Shown: positions 47,470 through 59,697 of the stretch, piece by piece
How the letters are laid out: every line of letters starts with the position of its first letter
How positions within the stretch are numbered: the stretch's first letter is position 1
NCBI GenBank assembly: GCA_002224055.1
Contig: AZLU01000023.1
Location: forward strand, 248,001 to 312,000
Direction: 5' to 3'
Length of the DNA stretch: 64,000 nucleotides
Source: Pezizomycotina sp. ARF18
Lineage: Eukaryota; Ascomycota
The notes under the pieces: model-generated
Databases searched by the model: none
Told to the model about the DNA's origin: nothing
What the model saw: only the letters and a program-made list of their open reading frames with translations
Program-made: the position numbers and the translations under genes

Positions 47470-49140
47470 ATGGATCTCAAACGCACCCAAACAAGCTTAG
47501 ACCCTGCAGCCATAAATCGCAAAGATTCTGTATCTCACCAACCGTTCGCTCCCGCGAGAGCCGCAACGAACCTTGGTTTAGTTGGAGACCAAAACCACGA
47601 ACTAGCTATAACAACTGCAGACGATCTCGAATACTTCGCTGAAGGAAAATCGAATGTACTATAACCGATATATAGGAGAAGCTGAGGCACTGGTAAGCCT
47701 TTGATGGCAACTTTTGTTCTCGATTATCTCCCAGTAAAAGCGTGACATTGCGTGTCGTCCCGATTTTTCTTTCTATACTCATTGCTCTTTAGAAACCACG
47801 CCTGTTCCGTTCCGAAAGCAGCAGACCGGCTCGCGGACGATAAAAGAGGTTCGCGAGAGCCTCCAGAGGACATTTGTGCCGTTGCTGTCGTCATACGTGG
47901 TCCAGACGGACTTGTGTTCCGTTGGCCACGGCGTTATCAAATCCCTAAATTCAAAACTCCGCCGCGACGGTGGCGACCATACCAGCCATGGGAAAGCAGG
48001 AGGAGGGTACTTCGTCTCGAATCCTATGGAACAGGACCACAGAAAAGACGGCGACATGCTGGACGAATCCGAAGAGTATGCTTTAGCGGTAGAAGACATG
48101 TCGCCAGGAATCTACCAGAAGCACAACGAGATCGCGCACAACCGTAGCATCCGGAGGCGGCGGCAGTTCCCCTTCCTAAATCGCCGAGGCAGTCGAGCGC
48201 AAATCTCGTACACTCCGGCGAGAATTCGGAGGCGAATTCTGGTTATAATACAGAAAACGAGAACGACGACAACGACGATTTCCTGCTCGAGGAGGACGAA
48301 GAAGGGCGCGTGCACCAGCACAAGGTGAAGAGCGCTGCCGATACCGAATAAGAGGGATCTAGACCCGGCTAGGCTGTCCGCGCGGAACTGGAGGGATCTA
48401 CTAACAGTACGCTTCCGGCCTGGCTGCCTCGTTACTCCCGATACGGGCGCCGAAAGGGTGGAGCGTGTGCCGCGATTGTGCTACGCGGAACATGGACGCC
48501 GCGTCGTCGCCTCCGCCGTCACGTGCACCACCACACTGACTCAGGACTGTCCGACTGCTCGGAAGAGAGCACGATGCCCGAATACTGCCCTTCGACCTAA
48601 TATCCCGCACGCCCTCCGCGTGCATACCGCGATAGAAAGCATAATAGCGCAAAGCAACACGGTCAAGATCCTAGATGAGGAAGAGGTAGTCGTTAACGAT
48701 CCGGCGCTGGGGATACACGGCATAACGCCTTGGCTGGACGTGCTGGAATACTCCATCGTGAATATCCTCGCAGACTACTTCTGGGACGAAGGGACATAGG
48801 ACACGTGCTACGGGAGCTACAAGGGAGGGAAGATGTAGCGGCCGCGCTGAGGAGCGCTACGCTGTTCGTTAGGCTGTGGATGAGATGTAAAGAGCAGGAA
48901 AACTACGAAGTTCACATTGAATGTAAGGTCGGCGGATTGGAAAGGAATCCCGAGGTGGAGGCGGCTCAGGCGCTTGTTGAGAAGGAGTTAATCCGCGGCG
49001 GATGGTATCTGGGTAGAGGTGCCACGGCCCTATATGTCGTCGGGAGTAGCAGTTATGAACCGTTTGCCTCAATTAAGACCTACATGACTCAGCCATGGGA
49101 AGAGTGCTCTATACTTCACATACCCAACGAGCATTCTTAG
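47470..49140 (+). CDS. Orphan gene, unknown, interrupted
   Basis: The ATG at 47470 has a strong context (AAAAACCATGG) and opens MDLKRTQTSLDPAAINRKDS. An intron may lie near 47660-47800. Protein-like frames continue: NSKLRRDGGDHTSHGKAGGG (about 47950-48010), GDMLDESEEYALAVEDMSPG (about 48050-48110), an acidic/Arg-rich stretch (48200-48330), NTVKILDEEEVVVNDPALGI (about 48655-48715), then a frame change into HVLRELQGREDVAAALRSAT and a final clean frame ending at the TAG at 49138. There is no signal peptide or membrane segment. I do not recognise the family. The last 110 codons (KVGGLERNPEVEAAQALVEK and on) look like a compact alpha/beta domain. Three or four frame changes. Confidence 0.5.
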
Positions 49141-51529
49141 CATTTTTTTCCGCCTTCGGATTTGGATTTAGCCTTTCGTTCATATACCTTCTCTGTAAGA
49201 TAGTTTTCTGATAATCGTGAATGTTGCACAAATGAAGCAAGATTGAGTCTATTTATCAGTACCTTATACATCAAGGAAGGTACTCTAAGACGCCGATATT
49301 TAACTAAATCAGTAGTTATAGAAACTATATACATGAGGCTCTATAGGTGTAGAGGAGATTGTCATGAAAAGAGCACTTGGTATTCCCTATTCGATGGGAC
49401 GTGGATAAATCATCTTACATAAGCTCCGGTTTTCTCAAAAGACACTTCCGATTTTTACTTATGAATAATATGTATACACGCTAAAGGTACGGTCTAAGAA
49501 TGCGATAATGGGTTTATCTACGTACCCGAAGAATACTGACCACGGGTGTAATATTATTCAGTAGTGTTTTATCCATTCACCCTCAAGCTCGAGGTAGTTT
49601 TATGATATCCAGATTGATCCCAATATTTTCGATATATATGGGCAGTATCCACTTCACTCCATACATCATTTTCAACCGAAATCTGGAAAGATGTGTGCGC
49701 GTGACACTGCCTACGATTCACGTGGCTAGAATACATGACGTATCCTAGCACCGCTAAAAATCGAGCTTGGTCGGAATACACAGAACCAAGAGAGAAGATG
49801 ATACTGCTATCCCCTCGCCAGATCGTCTAAGCCTAGTGAGTGTCGCAAGTCCGTTGCACTAGTACGATGATGTAGAAATCCACCATTAGATCGTGAATCG
49901 TCATTTAGGCCAGGAGCTGTCTGGCTTGAGCTTGAGGTTTTGCGTATACCAATTCTTTAAAGATTCTTACCTACACGCAATAGGTAAACCGTCCTTGAAG
50001 TAGATATTCTCACACAAACCACCGATTTCCACGGTGTGTTCGGCGATTCGTGCAATAGAGCACCGCTAAAGGAATGTTTACTGGCTGGCGTCATAAAAGC
50101 CATATGAAACTTCTCTATTTTTATCCGTATCGAATTCGATTAGGCAAACCCTAAAAACCGAAATTCGCATTTTTATTATCCCGGAGTGGTTTTGGTTTAA
50201 ACAGAAAAATATTCCTCGAATGCTTATGTGGCGGTATTCATATAAACAACCGTTACATTGAAGCGCTATATAGCCCTACGACGTGTTGTACTGCTCTCAT
50301 GACCTTTAGCTGGCCTATTTTCCGAGGGTGCTCGGAAGATTGTTTCGAAATATTTATAGATTGGCAAGCTCGCCGAGACATTTTCTATCGTGCGCGACTA
50401 CAACCTACGACATGCCTGGTTTTTCAACGTAGTTTTTAGGCATCTATTGATCATTCAAATACTTCGGCCGTTTTCTCCAAATTTCTTCTAGAAGCAGACA
50501 ACAGTTTGACATGATGTTTATGCCAATTGTCAATGCTACTGGGCTTTTTCATGAACCGCTCCTACTTTAACGTCCGTTCGTGTTCGCATTAATGTAAACC
50601 CCGGACGCATTGCAATCCTTCGGGAATATCATTATCACCCCACCAAGTCTCATATTTCTCAGCCCTTTAGGTTCTAGATTATTCAGGAGCAAACTTTTTA
50701 GGCGGGTCCCTTTCTAGCCTTTGGCCTAATTAGTCTCTACCCGTTGATGTTTTTGGCGACAGTCACGGATAAATTTTCCTGGAAGTGCTTGGAGCTTCCA
50801 AATCCATGGAAGGGGCTAAAATATCCATAGAACGTTGTGATACTCTAAACATCATCAAAATACCAAGAGCATCTGGATTTGCCTTCGATATATCAGCCCT
50901 GAGCTTGTTTAGAATAATGAGATTCAGGATCATGACCATGCATATATAATCAAGCGGCCCTTCGGTACGTCTAACTTTCCGCGACACGAGAAATCAGTGG
51001 CTCCACCCCAGAGATCGTGGACAGGGTAATGTTGCACGACCAACCGCCTCCAACGGCAGGACGTTAAAAATTTTCTCATGAACTGCATGAAATCAAGGTT
51101 GCCCGCGTTAAATAAAAAATGTCCGTGAAGAGTTCTTATCGTGTTCCAGATCAGATTTCGCAACTTCTTCATTCGCTTCCAAACGTCCGGCTTTTACCAG
51201 CTGAAGCGAAATTAAGATGAGTCTCGATCGCGAGCAAACTTATGATCAAGAGTTCCGCATTCTTTTTCATTATCAATCAAGTGATTGATCTACAACACAG
51301 GAGGTCGCCGATGAATAACATCATAGATTTCATCGGGGCATTAGAATGGATCGTGGGAACTCAAGAGTATTGCCAACCTGGTCAAGCAGTTATAATACAC
51401 CGAGAAATATCCCTGGTCATCGTCCCAGTGCAATGGTATGATGACGGAATGTTCCGATTTCAAATCTATCTATAGAAACACTTTTATAGATTCAGCTGTC
51501 GCAAATATAGGAATCGCTATAGCTATCCC

Positions 51530-51573
<44 letters not shown>

Positions 51574-52088
51574 TAAGCACTCGGTGTCTTCCTCGCTGAC
51601 GTTACCTTCGCCCTCGTTTACTTCACCAAAATGCAAGGGAAGTCTTTTCTGGAAGGTGACCGTCCACGTTGCACAATCTATAACAATCATAAAAAGAAAA
51701 AATTCAATTGGCTCAGCTTGTAGCCTAGACGTGATGGCTTACCGCAATGCCAAAACGGCAAGCGAGTGCTTCCAGACATATTGCGGGCGGTTTTCTGCGG
51801 AACTGTGGAACCATTGAGTACCTTTGTGGGGCTTGGTGGGCATGCATATTCAGCCTAGCATTCGATTTCCAGGATTTGGGAACAAGGGGACCCCGATGGC
51901 GATACGTTCGAATTCGGCGAACTCTAAAATGCGAAAAGTGCTACTGCTGTTCCGTTTACCAGTATTCTTCAATTCCGGGTAGAGTCGAAAGTGTGGCGAG
52001 AGATTAGTTGTTAGCTAGTTATCAAGGGTGTATCGTTGATACATGGGCGCCCGGATCCAGACGGACCACGAGAGGGGTAAGGAGAAGT
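49141..52088. other. Gene-poor stretch with weak minus-strand remnant
   Basis: No firm gene. On the minus strand at about 51330-50930, CPDEIYDVIH followed by a helical piece and HGHFLFNAGNLDFMQFMRKF vaguely recalls the PPE(L/I)...IY and FxF...FL pattern of fungal F-box-like hypothetical proteins, but stops intervene and support is weak. A 40-nt A run at 51532-51571 is the longest homopolymer of the window. Confidence 0.45.
51532..51571. repeat. A40 homopolymer
   Basis: Forty uninterrupted A. The true length is probably uncertain in any assembly. No target-site duplication or coding sequence beside it suggests a retroposed copy. Confidence 0.85.
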
Positions 52089-52096
52089 TATATAAA
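52089..52096 (+). promoter_or_regulatory. TATA box of secreted-protein gene
   Basis: TATATAAA 155 nt before the ATG at 52251, followed by a CT-rich block and a C/A-rich leader typical of strongly expressed fungal genes. Confidence 0.6.
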
Positions 52097-52250
52097 CACC
52101 AGGGTATCCTCCCTCTTCTATCCTTCTATCATCAGCATCATCAAAGCCTTCGTTAACATAGCAACCAATACAGCAATCCTCTCTCTTTCTTAAAAGAAAA
52201 CCCCAGTCTTTAGTCTACCAAAAAACTACACTCTCTCACATTCACCAAAA

Positions 52251-52819
52251 ATGAAGTTCACCCTCGCCGCCGCTTCCCTCCTGGCCGTCGCCCTGCCGTC
52301 CTCGCCGCTCCCTCTGGCGGCAGCATGGTCGGCGGCCCTGGTAGCATCCTCAACTTCGTCGGCCGCGTCAACATCGCCGTCAACCAAGTCCACAAATCCT
52401 ACTCCAAAGCCATCCTCTACGAGTGCAACGGGCGCCCCGACAAGGACGGCCAAAAAGTAACCGACCCTGAAACCCAGATCAGCCGCATCGACTGCGTCTT
52501 CGCGCTCAACGACGGCACTCAGGGTTCCGCCACGATCTCCAGCACCGGATGGGGCGAGTTCGGACCCGTCCAGACCAACCCGTCCCCATGGCTCGAGGAC
52601 CTTAAAATCGACCTGCAGAAAGATGTTAAGGTTAACCTCGGTGATGCTTACAAGACGTGCGTCAAGGCTGGAAAGTGCCCGCACGGTATCACTGTTGTTA
52701 CGCTGAGGAAGCCGCTGTACCCGTTCACGGACGAGCCCTACTACATCTTCAACACCGGCGGTAACCAGTACGTCTTCGTCGGTACTAAGACCGGGAAGAT
52801 CCACGAGGACAAGAACTAA
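52251..52819 (+). CDS. Small secreted protein
   Basis: The ATG at 52251 (context CAAAAATGA) starts a signal peptide (MKFTLAAASLLAVALP). A single-base loss at about 52295 shifts the frame; reading on in the +1 frame gives a clean C-terminal body from about 52320 to the TAA at 52817. The mature part, about 165 residues, has four cysteines (YECNG; RIDCVF; KTCVKAGKC) and segments such as SSTGWGEFGPV and FNTGGNQYVFVGTKTG. It has no membrane segment or known catalytic motif, and I do not recognise the family. The strong promoter, CT block and poly(A) signal suggest good expression. It may be a cell-wall or secreted protein of the small cysteine-rich class; a role in interaction with other organisms is possible but unsupported. 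Confidence 0.65.
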
Positions 52820-54528
52820 AGTACGAAAACTGAAATAATCGAAATTTAAAAAGTTAAATAGTATGAAGTGTTGGACTTAGCGCGTTGGGGTTTGTCTGTT
52901 TCCTTTCCTTTATGCAGAAAAAAAGAAAAAGAAAAAAAAAAAAACGGTAAATATTGTGTATCGGTATTTAAAAAGAACTATCTATATAGATTTGCTTTCT
53001 GTTTTCAATAAAATAATTACATGAGCGTCTGGCTGCTATTCAGCTTACTGGGTAGCGCAGAGTCTCATTTCATAGAACCCCAACAATCAAAACTATTATG
53101 AGACTAGACGATGAGTGATCTAAACCGCGGAATGAATATCACGCACTACCATTATAAGAACGATTGCGGGTTTACTCAAGCGATATAAAGAGCCAAGTCT
53201 GATCAAATTAATTCAAGGTGGCACCGAGGGTGGGTCGTACGGGACTAAGATCGATTACGGATAACTCGATAGAGTAGATGATTCATAACTTTTATAAAGG
53301 TCGCGATAGCACTGCATCTCTAGGTCAGTCTATAGGTCATATCTAAGGAAAAATGGTATTTCTCGATTAATCGTAAATCGCAAATCTGGTAATTCAAGGT
53401 ATCAGCGACCTAAAGATGTATTTGTATTTAGGTGATCGGCCTATATATTTTGACCATGAGACTATGTCAAAGACTATTATAATATCAGAATTTTTTTTTA
53501 AAAAAAAGGAAGAACATTGAAGGCGAAAAATATTTTTATATAAAAAGTCCCTCGAGTACAAGCCCCCTAATCGTTAATATATGCTAGTCTTCGTGAACGG
53601 GGTCTAATTTTGAACGCAGGCACAGGTATCATACACGTCTAAAGACGTATTCCAGATTATTTTTGTGTCAAATTTCGAACAACTAATACGGATAATAAAT
53701 ATATTTGAGCGAAAACGGATTCCACCCAGCATGAAGATTAAAATATACAAATAACAGGCGTCGCCCGTTACCAATATAGGAATCATATGGGCAGCTGTGA
53801 GTGCGTATTGTAGTATTATCAAATATATGGAACGCAAAAACGTTTGTAAAACCCCAAAATGTAAAAGGACCCTTTGTTCACAATGGACTGAAAAGGATTC
53901 TTTTTTCTAAAGTGGGTCACACGTGGTTGAACCATAGCTGTACTCTAAGGCTGTGATTCAACCGACTTCAACTATACCTCAACTAAAGTCTAAACTCACT
54001 TCCCCCCCCTCCTCCTCCCCCACAAGCGGCTTACTGACCGCTGACTACATTGCTGCCCACCGCTAGCGCGGTACATAAGAGCTTGGCTATAACAGTTTAC
54101 TTGTCAGGCCGGTGTCATTGGACGGCTACGTCCGATCCTTTTGCTGGCCGTTTCCTCCTTCAATCCTGCCACCGGATCCCTGCCAGCTCCCGATCACGTG
54201 ATACCTCGCTTATCGCACCAATCATGTCTTTCAATATGCTTGTACCACCAAATCGGCCAATTAAACAGAAGCGGGGGAACTCGATGTCCGAGCCAAAGGA
54301 AAGAGTCAACATCACGTCAAACCCCCACATTTATTCTCCCCACATTTCCAAAACCACCATACATCTACCTCGCGACATCATGTCTCCTCCTTCACCGCCC
54401 AGCAACACCGTCAAGATATATATATATGTACCTTCCATGGCCTTCCTCACTCCTCCCCTTCCTTCTCCTCTCCTGCTACCGACATGATACCCACCTAATA
54501 CCCACTACATCACCAAACTAAGAGAAAA
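52820..54528. other. Intergenic, AT-rich, no gene seen
   Basis: Holds the 3' end of the secreted-protein gene and, at the right, a C/T-rich region upstream of the Pol X gene. The frames at 54050-54521 are proline/serine-rich in several phases because of CT-rich composition and look like promoter and leader sequence. Confidence 0.5.
53007..53012 (+). terminator. Poly(A) signal of secreted-protein gene
   Basis: AATAAA about 190 nt beyond the stop at 52819, in T-rich then A-rich surroundings, fitting a eukaryotic 3' end signal. Confidence 0.5.
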
Positions 54529-56425
54529 ATGGGCCGTATATCCCTCTCCCACCTCCCGCCCACGCTCCTCCTCCCCAAGGGCCTCGACAGTACGCAGTTC
54601 GCATCCCTCCGTAAACGCTTAAAATCCTACGAAATACCACTCGTCAGTCGCTCACCGGAGGCGGAAATATTCCTCTGCGATACGGAGCAAGCTAGGCGCG
54701 CTGTGCTGGAGTTGAGAGGGGTGGGGCTGTGGACTGAAGCATCCACTACCTCTACGAAACCGAAGAAAGGGGATGGTGAAGAAGAGGGGATCTCGTAGGG
54801 AAGGAAGTAAGAGTCGTCAAGCTGGACTGGTTCACCCGACATATCGAAAACGGCGAGGGCGTACCGTACGACGAATACACCGTCTACACCGGAACAATAA
54901 TACCCACGCCGACCGAATACGCCGACCGCGCGGCGAAACTCTGCCGAGCTACCATCTCCGCGACGCCGAAACGAGCCGTAACGCAACCATCACTTGCGAA
55001 GAGGAACAGGAGCAGCAGTCCCCTCTCCGAAGCGGAAAAGCGCCTCCGGCGAAAAGAAATCCTCGAGCGCGCCGCAGAAGACCAACTCACCGCCCCACCG
55101 CCAAAAGAAAATACTACGGCCGGCGCAGCAAAGACCGCGAAGTCAAGAAACCCCCTCCCTCCTCCGCAAAACGACATCCGACTTCGAAGAAGAGCACGAA
55201 GCGGACGTACTCGCCCCACAACCACCAGAATGGTAGTAAAAAAACTACCCTACTCCTGCCAACGCTCCACACCGAAGCACCCGCCTCCGATAAACGAAGC
55301 GTTCGCGGAGCAATTACGTAAGATACGGTTAAACCGTATGATAACCTCCGACGAAGTCGGCGTGAGGGCGTACTCCACCGCCATCGCGTCCATCCTCGCA
55401 TATCCATACCCCCTAACATCCACATCGCAAATCCAATCCCTCCCGGTTGCGAAGCTAAAATATCAACGTTATGGTACGAATTCCGCCATTCGTCCGACGG
55501 TATACTCTCCGCCGTAAAAGAGATAGAAGAGAGCGAGTACTTCCGCACATTGGAATTTTTCTGGAATATATGGGCGTCGGCGCTACCACCGCGCGAGCAT
55601 TCTGGATGAAGGGGTGGAGGGACATAGACGATATAGTAGAGCACGGCTGGGATTCCCTTACCAGGGTGCAGCAGATCGGAGTGAAATACTACGACGAGTT
55701 CCTCATCAAATACCGCGGAGCGAAGTAGAAGCGACGCGCGACCTCATCGTATCCCACGCCCGGAAGCTCCTACCGGGAGCAGAAGGCTGCGTGGTGGGCG
55801 GTTACCGCCGCGGAAAAACCGAAAGCGGCGATATGGACGTACTGATCTCGCACCCATCCGTGTCTAAATCCCGCGACGTGGAAGATTTACTAGCCCCCTC
55901 GTCGACGAGTTGGAACGGCTAGGGTTGGTAACGCACGTGCTAGCGGTCCACTCCCCCTCGCACCGCGTCTCTTCCGAGAACGGCGAGATATTTCCTAAAC
56001 GCAGCCACCACAACTTCGACGGTATACCTAAAGCGCTACTGGTGTGGCAATCTCCCTGCCCCGGGGAAAAGAACACGAACCCACACCGACGGCTTGACGT
56101 GCTTTTCCCGCCGCCGAGGGCGATAGGTAGTACTGTGTTAAGCTGGAGCGGCGCGACGACGTTCGAGAGGGACGTTAGGCGGTATGTTAAGCATGAGTTC
56201 GGGTGGAAGTTTAGCTCTGAGGGCTTAACGGACCGTCGGACGGGGAAGAGGATTCCTGTTGAGGGAGAGATGGAGAGTAGAGTTGTCGGTGTTGAGGATG
56301 GGAAGGAGTTGAGTATGGAGAGGGGTGATAATGGGGAGTGGGTAGGGTGGAAGATCGAGGAGAAGAAGGTGTTTAAGCTTATGCGGCTGGAGTATAGGGA
56401 GCCGTGGGAGAGGTGGACGAATTGA
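54529..56425 (+). CDS. POL4: DNA polymerase X family (Pol4, mu/lambda-like)
   Basis: The ATG at 54529 (AAAAATGGG) begins a BRCT-like domain (PEAEIFLCDTEQARRAVLEL; LDWFTRHIENGEGVPYDEYT). A basic, low-complexity linker follows (about 54950-55240). The 8-kDa/fingers region has a helix-hairpin-helix (GVGATTARAFWMKGWRDIDD, about 55570-55630) and a second one (VQQIGVKYYDEF). The catalytic palm shows GGYRRGKTESGDMDVLI (about 55798-55850), the GGxxRGK...DxD motif of Pol X. The C-terminus carries HRRLDVLFPPPRAIGST, SWSGATTFERDVRRYVKHEF and YREPWERWTN before the TGA at 56423. By family it fills gaps in non-homologous end joining and base-excision repair in the nucleus. About six single-base frame changes interrupt it. 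The gene points at the ligase I gene with less than 200 bp between them. Confidence 0.88.
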
Positions 56426-56598
56426 GGGGTTTTGGGAGACGATAGGCATATGGTTCTTTTTTTTTTTCGGTTCTCAGCGGAGTTCTTTTTCTTGTTGTAT
56501 TAACGGCGGTCATGATTTTTGAGCATCAGCACTTATTTTGTTTTCGTTTTTGTAATCGATTTACTTAGGTTAGTAGTGTAATGTGTAAATATCCAGTT

Positions 56599-59500
56599 TT
56601 ATGCTTCTTCGTATAAGTAAATAACTTTCAAACGAAACAGCTTCATCAACAACGACAATGCCGTTTCGAGTTTAATGCAAAACAGCAAACCAAAAATAAA
56701 ATCTTCATCCACGTCTCCATCTGCATCCCCACGATCCTTATTACTATCCTTAATAATCCAATCGTCATCAACACCCTTCGACGCCTTCCCTTTTCCACCC
56801 ACACTCTCCTGATTCCTGTACATCTCCGCAACCTGCCGACTACTCGTCGCACTATCAGGTCCTTTATCATCCCTCCCTAACAAACCTCGGGAACCTCAAA
56901 CTAACACCCTTCCCATTTTCATCCACATTCTCTGCGGCAGCTTTATACCTCGGACTCAGTGTAAGATCAGCACAAAGCACTTCCCAAACCACCTTCGGCT
57001 CGAACCACACGTCCGGTTGGTCCTTCGGTACGTTACTGTGGGAGTAGTACGGCTTCGGCTTCGGAATAATGTGCGGAGATAATTGCTTGTGAGCGGACGC
57101 GAGGAGCTCGTCGGAGAAGCCCGTGCCGATGTTGCAGATTGTCTCGTAGGTTTCGGAGGAGGGGTTGTAGCAGGCGAGGAGGAAAGCGCCGAAGACGGAA
57201 GTACGCTTGCCTTTGCCGTGGTAAGCGCCGAGGACGACGAGGTCGAGGGAGTCGCCGACGCCGGAGAGGTAATCCTTTTTGATCTGGAAGTGAAAAGAAT
57301 CAAGTCAGTGACATGTTGTAAGATGTAAATTTGGAGAAGGAGATATGAGCGAGAGATACGTTACCTTGAGCCAATTGCGACTGCGCATGCTGGGTTCGTA
57401 CCCACTCTCGGGCCCATCGAGCATCTTGACCATGAGACCTTCGCAGGAAGCTTTAACGCTCTCTTCCAAGAAAGTCTGGATCTCTTCAACATTTTCGGCA
57501 TTACTGTACTTCGCGAAGGCAAACTCTTCGTCGACGGGCTTGAAGGATTTGACGAGTAGCCTACGGCGCTCCTCGAAGGTTTCTTGCACGACGGGCTATA
57601 AATGCAATAGACTTAGTAAAAACAAGGAAACATATTTGACGTGGTGCTAGGGAAGTTTGTTCTTACCTTGCCGTTCAAGAATAAAAGGTCAAACGCAAAG
57701 ACGCAGACCTTAACCTTCACGTCCTCTATCGCGACATCTTTCCTCTTCCTCGTCATGAGCTGCTGGAACGGCAGCACTTTTTTCAAGTCTTTATCCCACG
57801 CGACGGCCTCGCAGTCCAGCACGAAGCTCGTGACACCTTCGTTGATCCAATTGGGCAGCGCGGCGAGGATGTCCGGGTACTTCTGGCTGAGCTCCTCGGA
57901 ATTTCGGGAGAAGATGGTCCGGAGACCCTTTTTGGGGTTCGCTTCCGTGGCTTTAAACGTCTCCGGGCAGTCCTTCGCGACGTAGTGGAGCTGCACCCGT
58001 TCGCCGTCGTACTTGTACTCGCAGGTAAACTTGCAGTTGTCGAAGCGGTCGAGGACCTCGCCGATGGACTTTGTAGGTCTCGCCAACATGGCTTCAGCGG
58101 GACACCCGGTTGCATCTTACAGTGGTCTTTCAGGTCGAAGATCCCGTGCTCGATCATGGTGGGCACGATGACATCCCAGCACGGCATGTTCATGAATACC
58201 TCCTTCAATATCCTCTCTCCCGCAACCAGGTCGTCCGGTTTCGCCGTATTGTCTTGCTTCTTCTTCTCCCAGACCACCATAGCCTGCGCGAGGGCCGCGA
58301 GCACGGACTTCTCCGCCAGTCCCAGCCGCAGCTTCCCTTCGAGGCCGCGGACGATGAACTTGGCTTCCTCGCCCACGCAGGCGGATATGAGCTTCTTGAT
58401 ACCCGAAATTTTGTTGGTCATGGAGCCGTCGCCCTTCGTCGTGGCGATGGAGTAGAGGCCCTTGTACACTGCTTCGACCGTCAGCGGTTTGGGCTTCAGT
58501 AAAGTCGGTTGCGCCATCCTGCTCTGCAGTGCGATCTCGCCGAGGTCGCCGATTCCATGTGCGACTTCTTCAGCTTGTCGAGGCTGCGGCCGGTGGCCTC
58601 AGATATCGCCTTCATCAGGATGGACTCGCCGATACCCAGCTCAATACCCGAGTAGTCCGGCGCGAGCTTGTTGATCATCAGGTATACGACCATGAGGAGG
58701 TCGTTGGGAGTAAGGCGGAGACCTGCTGCATGAACAGCGAAGCGTGCTCTGTCATCTCTAGCCGCTTCGACGTTCCCTCAATTAAAGTCAGCGTCTTCGC
58801 GAGGGCTGCGTATGGAGTCGGCTTGCCCTCGGCCAATCTTCGTACGGGGGTTTCTTCGAGATCAGCGTCTGCTGCACTTTCTTGGCGATAGCCTTCTTCT
58901 TCGCTTTGACAGCGGGTTTCTCGTCGTCTGATACCGCGGATTCGGAGCCGGAACCGGATTCCTCGGCGCTCTCTTCGGCGTCCGAAGCTGCAGCTTTCTT
59001 GCTCTTCTCGCGGCGAGGGGGATTTGGACTTTGCCTTCTCTTTCGAGTCGAGGGACATCTCTTTTACACCTTCGTCGATCTTCTTCGGACGTCCCTCTTC
59101 TTAACCGGCTCGTCGTCGTCTTCTTCCTCGGAGGGTTCTTCTTTCTTCTTAGCAGCTGCGGGCGATTTATCCGCATCCGACTTCTTCGGCCGTCCGCGTC
59201 CCGCTTTCTTCGGCGCGTCGTCCTCCTCGTCGTCTGACTTCTTCGTCGTCGCTTTAGGTCTCCCGCGCTTCTTAGGTGCTTCATCTTCTTCTTCCTCTGC
59301 TTCTACCATCTCCTCATCCTCCTGCTTCTTACTAGCGCGTCCTCGCTTCGTAACCGGTTCGTCGTCTTCGCCCGATGACTGCGCTTCGTCCCTCGTCGGC
59401 GACTTGCGCTTTTTCGTCTCTTTTACTGGCGAGGAAGCTTCCGCCATATCCTGGTCCCCTTCGCCGTCGACGTCGGCATCTTCCGCAGGTGGTGGTGGTG

Positions 59501-59697
59501 GCTTCTTCTTCTCCGACGGTTTACCGCCGAAATTGAGCGTCGTCTGCTTCGGTTCCGGCTTCTTGAGGAATTTACTGCAGAAAAAAAAAAAAAAAAAAAG
59601 CAGCAAACAAAAGAATGTCAGCAAACAAAACCTGCGTTTTCAAAGGAATAGCTTGAGGCAATTGAACGTACTTGAGAGTCCCCTGCTTCGGCGCCAT
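56599..59697 (-). CDS. CDC9: ATP-dependent DNA ligase I
   Basis: The ATG at 59697 starts MAPKQGTL. An intron (GTACGT donor, GCTGACA branch, CTGCAG acceptor ending near 59576, with a 19-nt T tract on the coding strand) joins it to [17 protein letters not shown], so a PCNA-binding-like QxxL..F element spans the junction. A long acidic/basic, AT-hook-like region ([15 protein letters not shown]) runs to about 58.9 kb. The DNA-binding domain (about 58.6-58.2 kb) and nucleotidyltransferase follow: [15 protein letters not shown] has the catalytic lysine motif KYDGER (about 58025-57980), then [21 protein letters not shown] and [20 protein letters not shown] across a second intron. The tail includes [20 protein letters not shown]. 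It seals nicks and Okazaki fragments in the nucleus and is essential in yeasts. Six or more frame changes occur. The frame runs to 56599, but the true stop may be earlier. Confidence 0.9.

Noticed and set aside
50763-51330. F-box-like minus-strand gene
   Set aside because: Only two loosely similar patches, separated by stops; not enough for a gene call.
53925-53975. Short inverted repeat GGTTGAA/TTCAACC as a transposon end
   Set aside because: Seven-base arms without target-site duplication or transposase are expected by chance.
54050-54521. Pro/Ser-rich frames before POL4
   Set aside because: Open in two phases only because the promoter region is CT-rich; the true start at 54529 has a better context.
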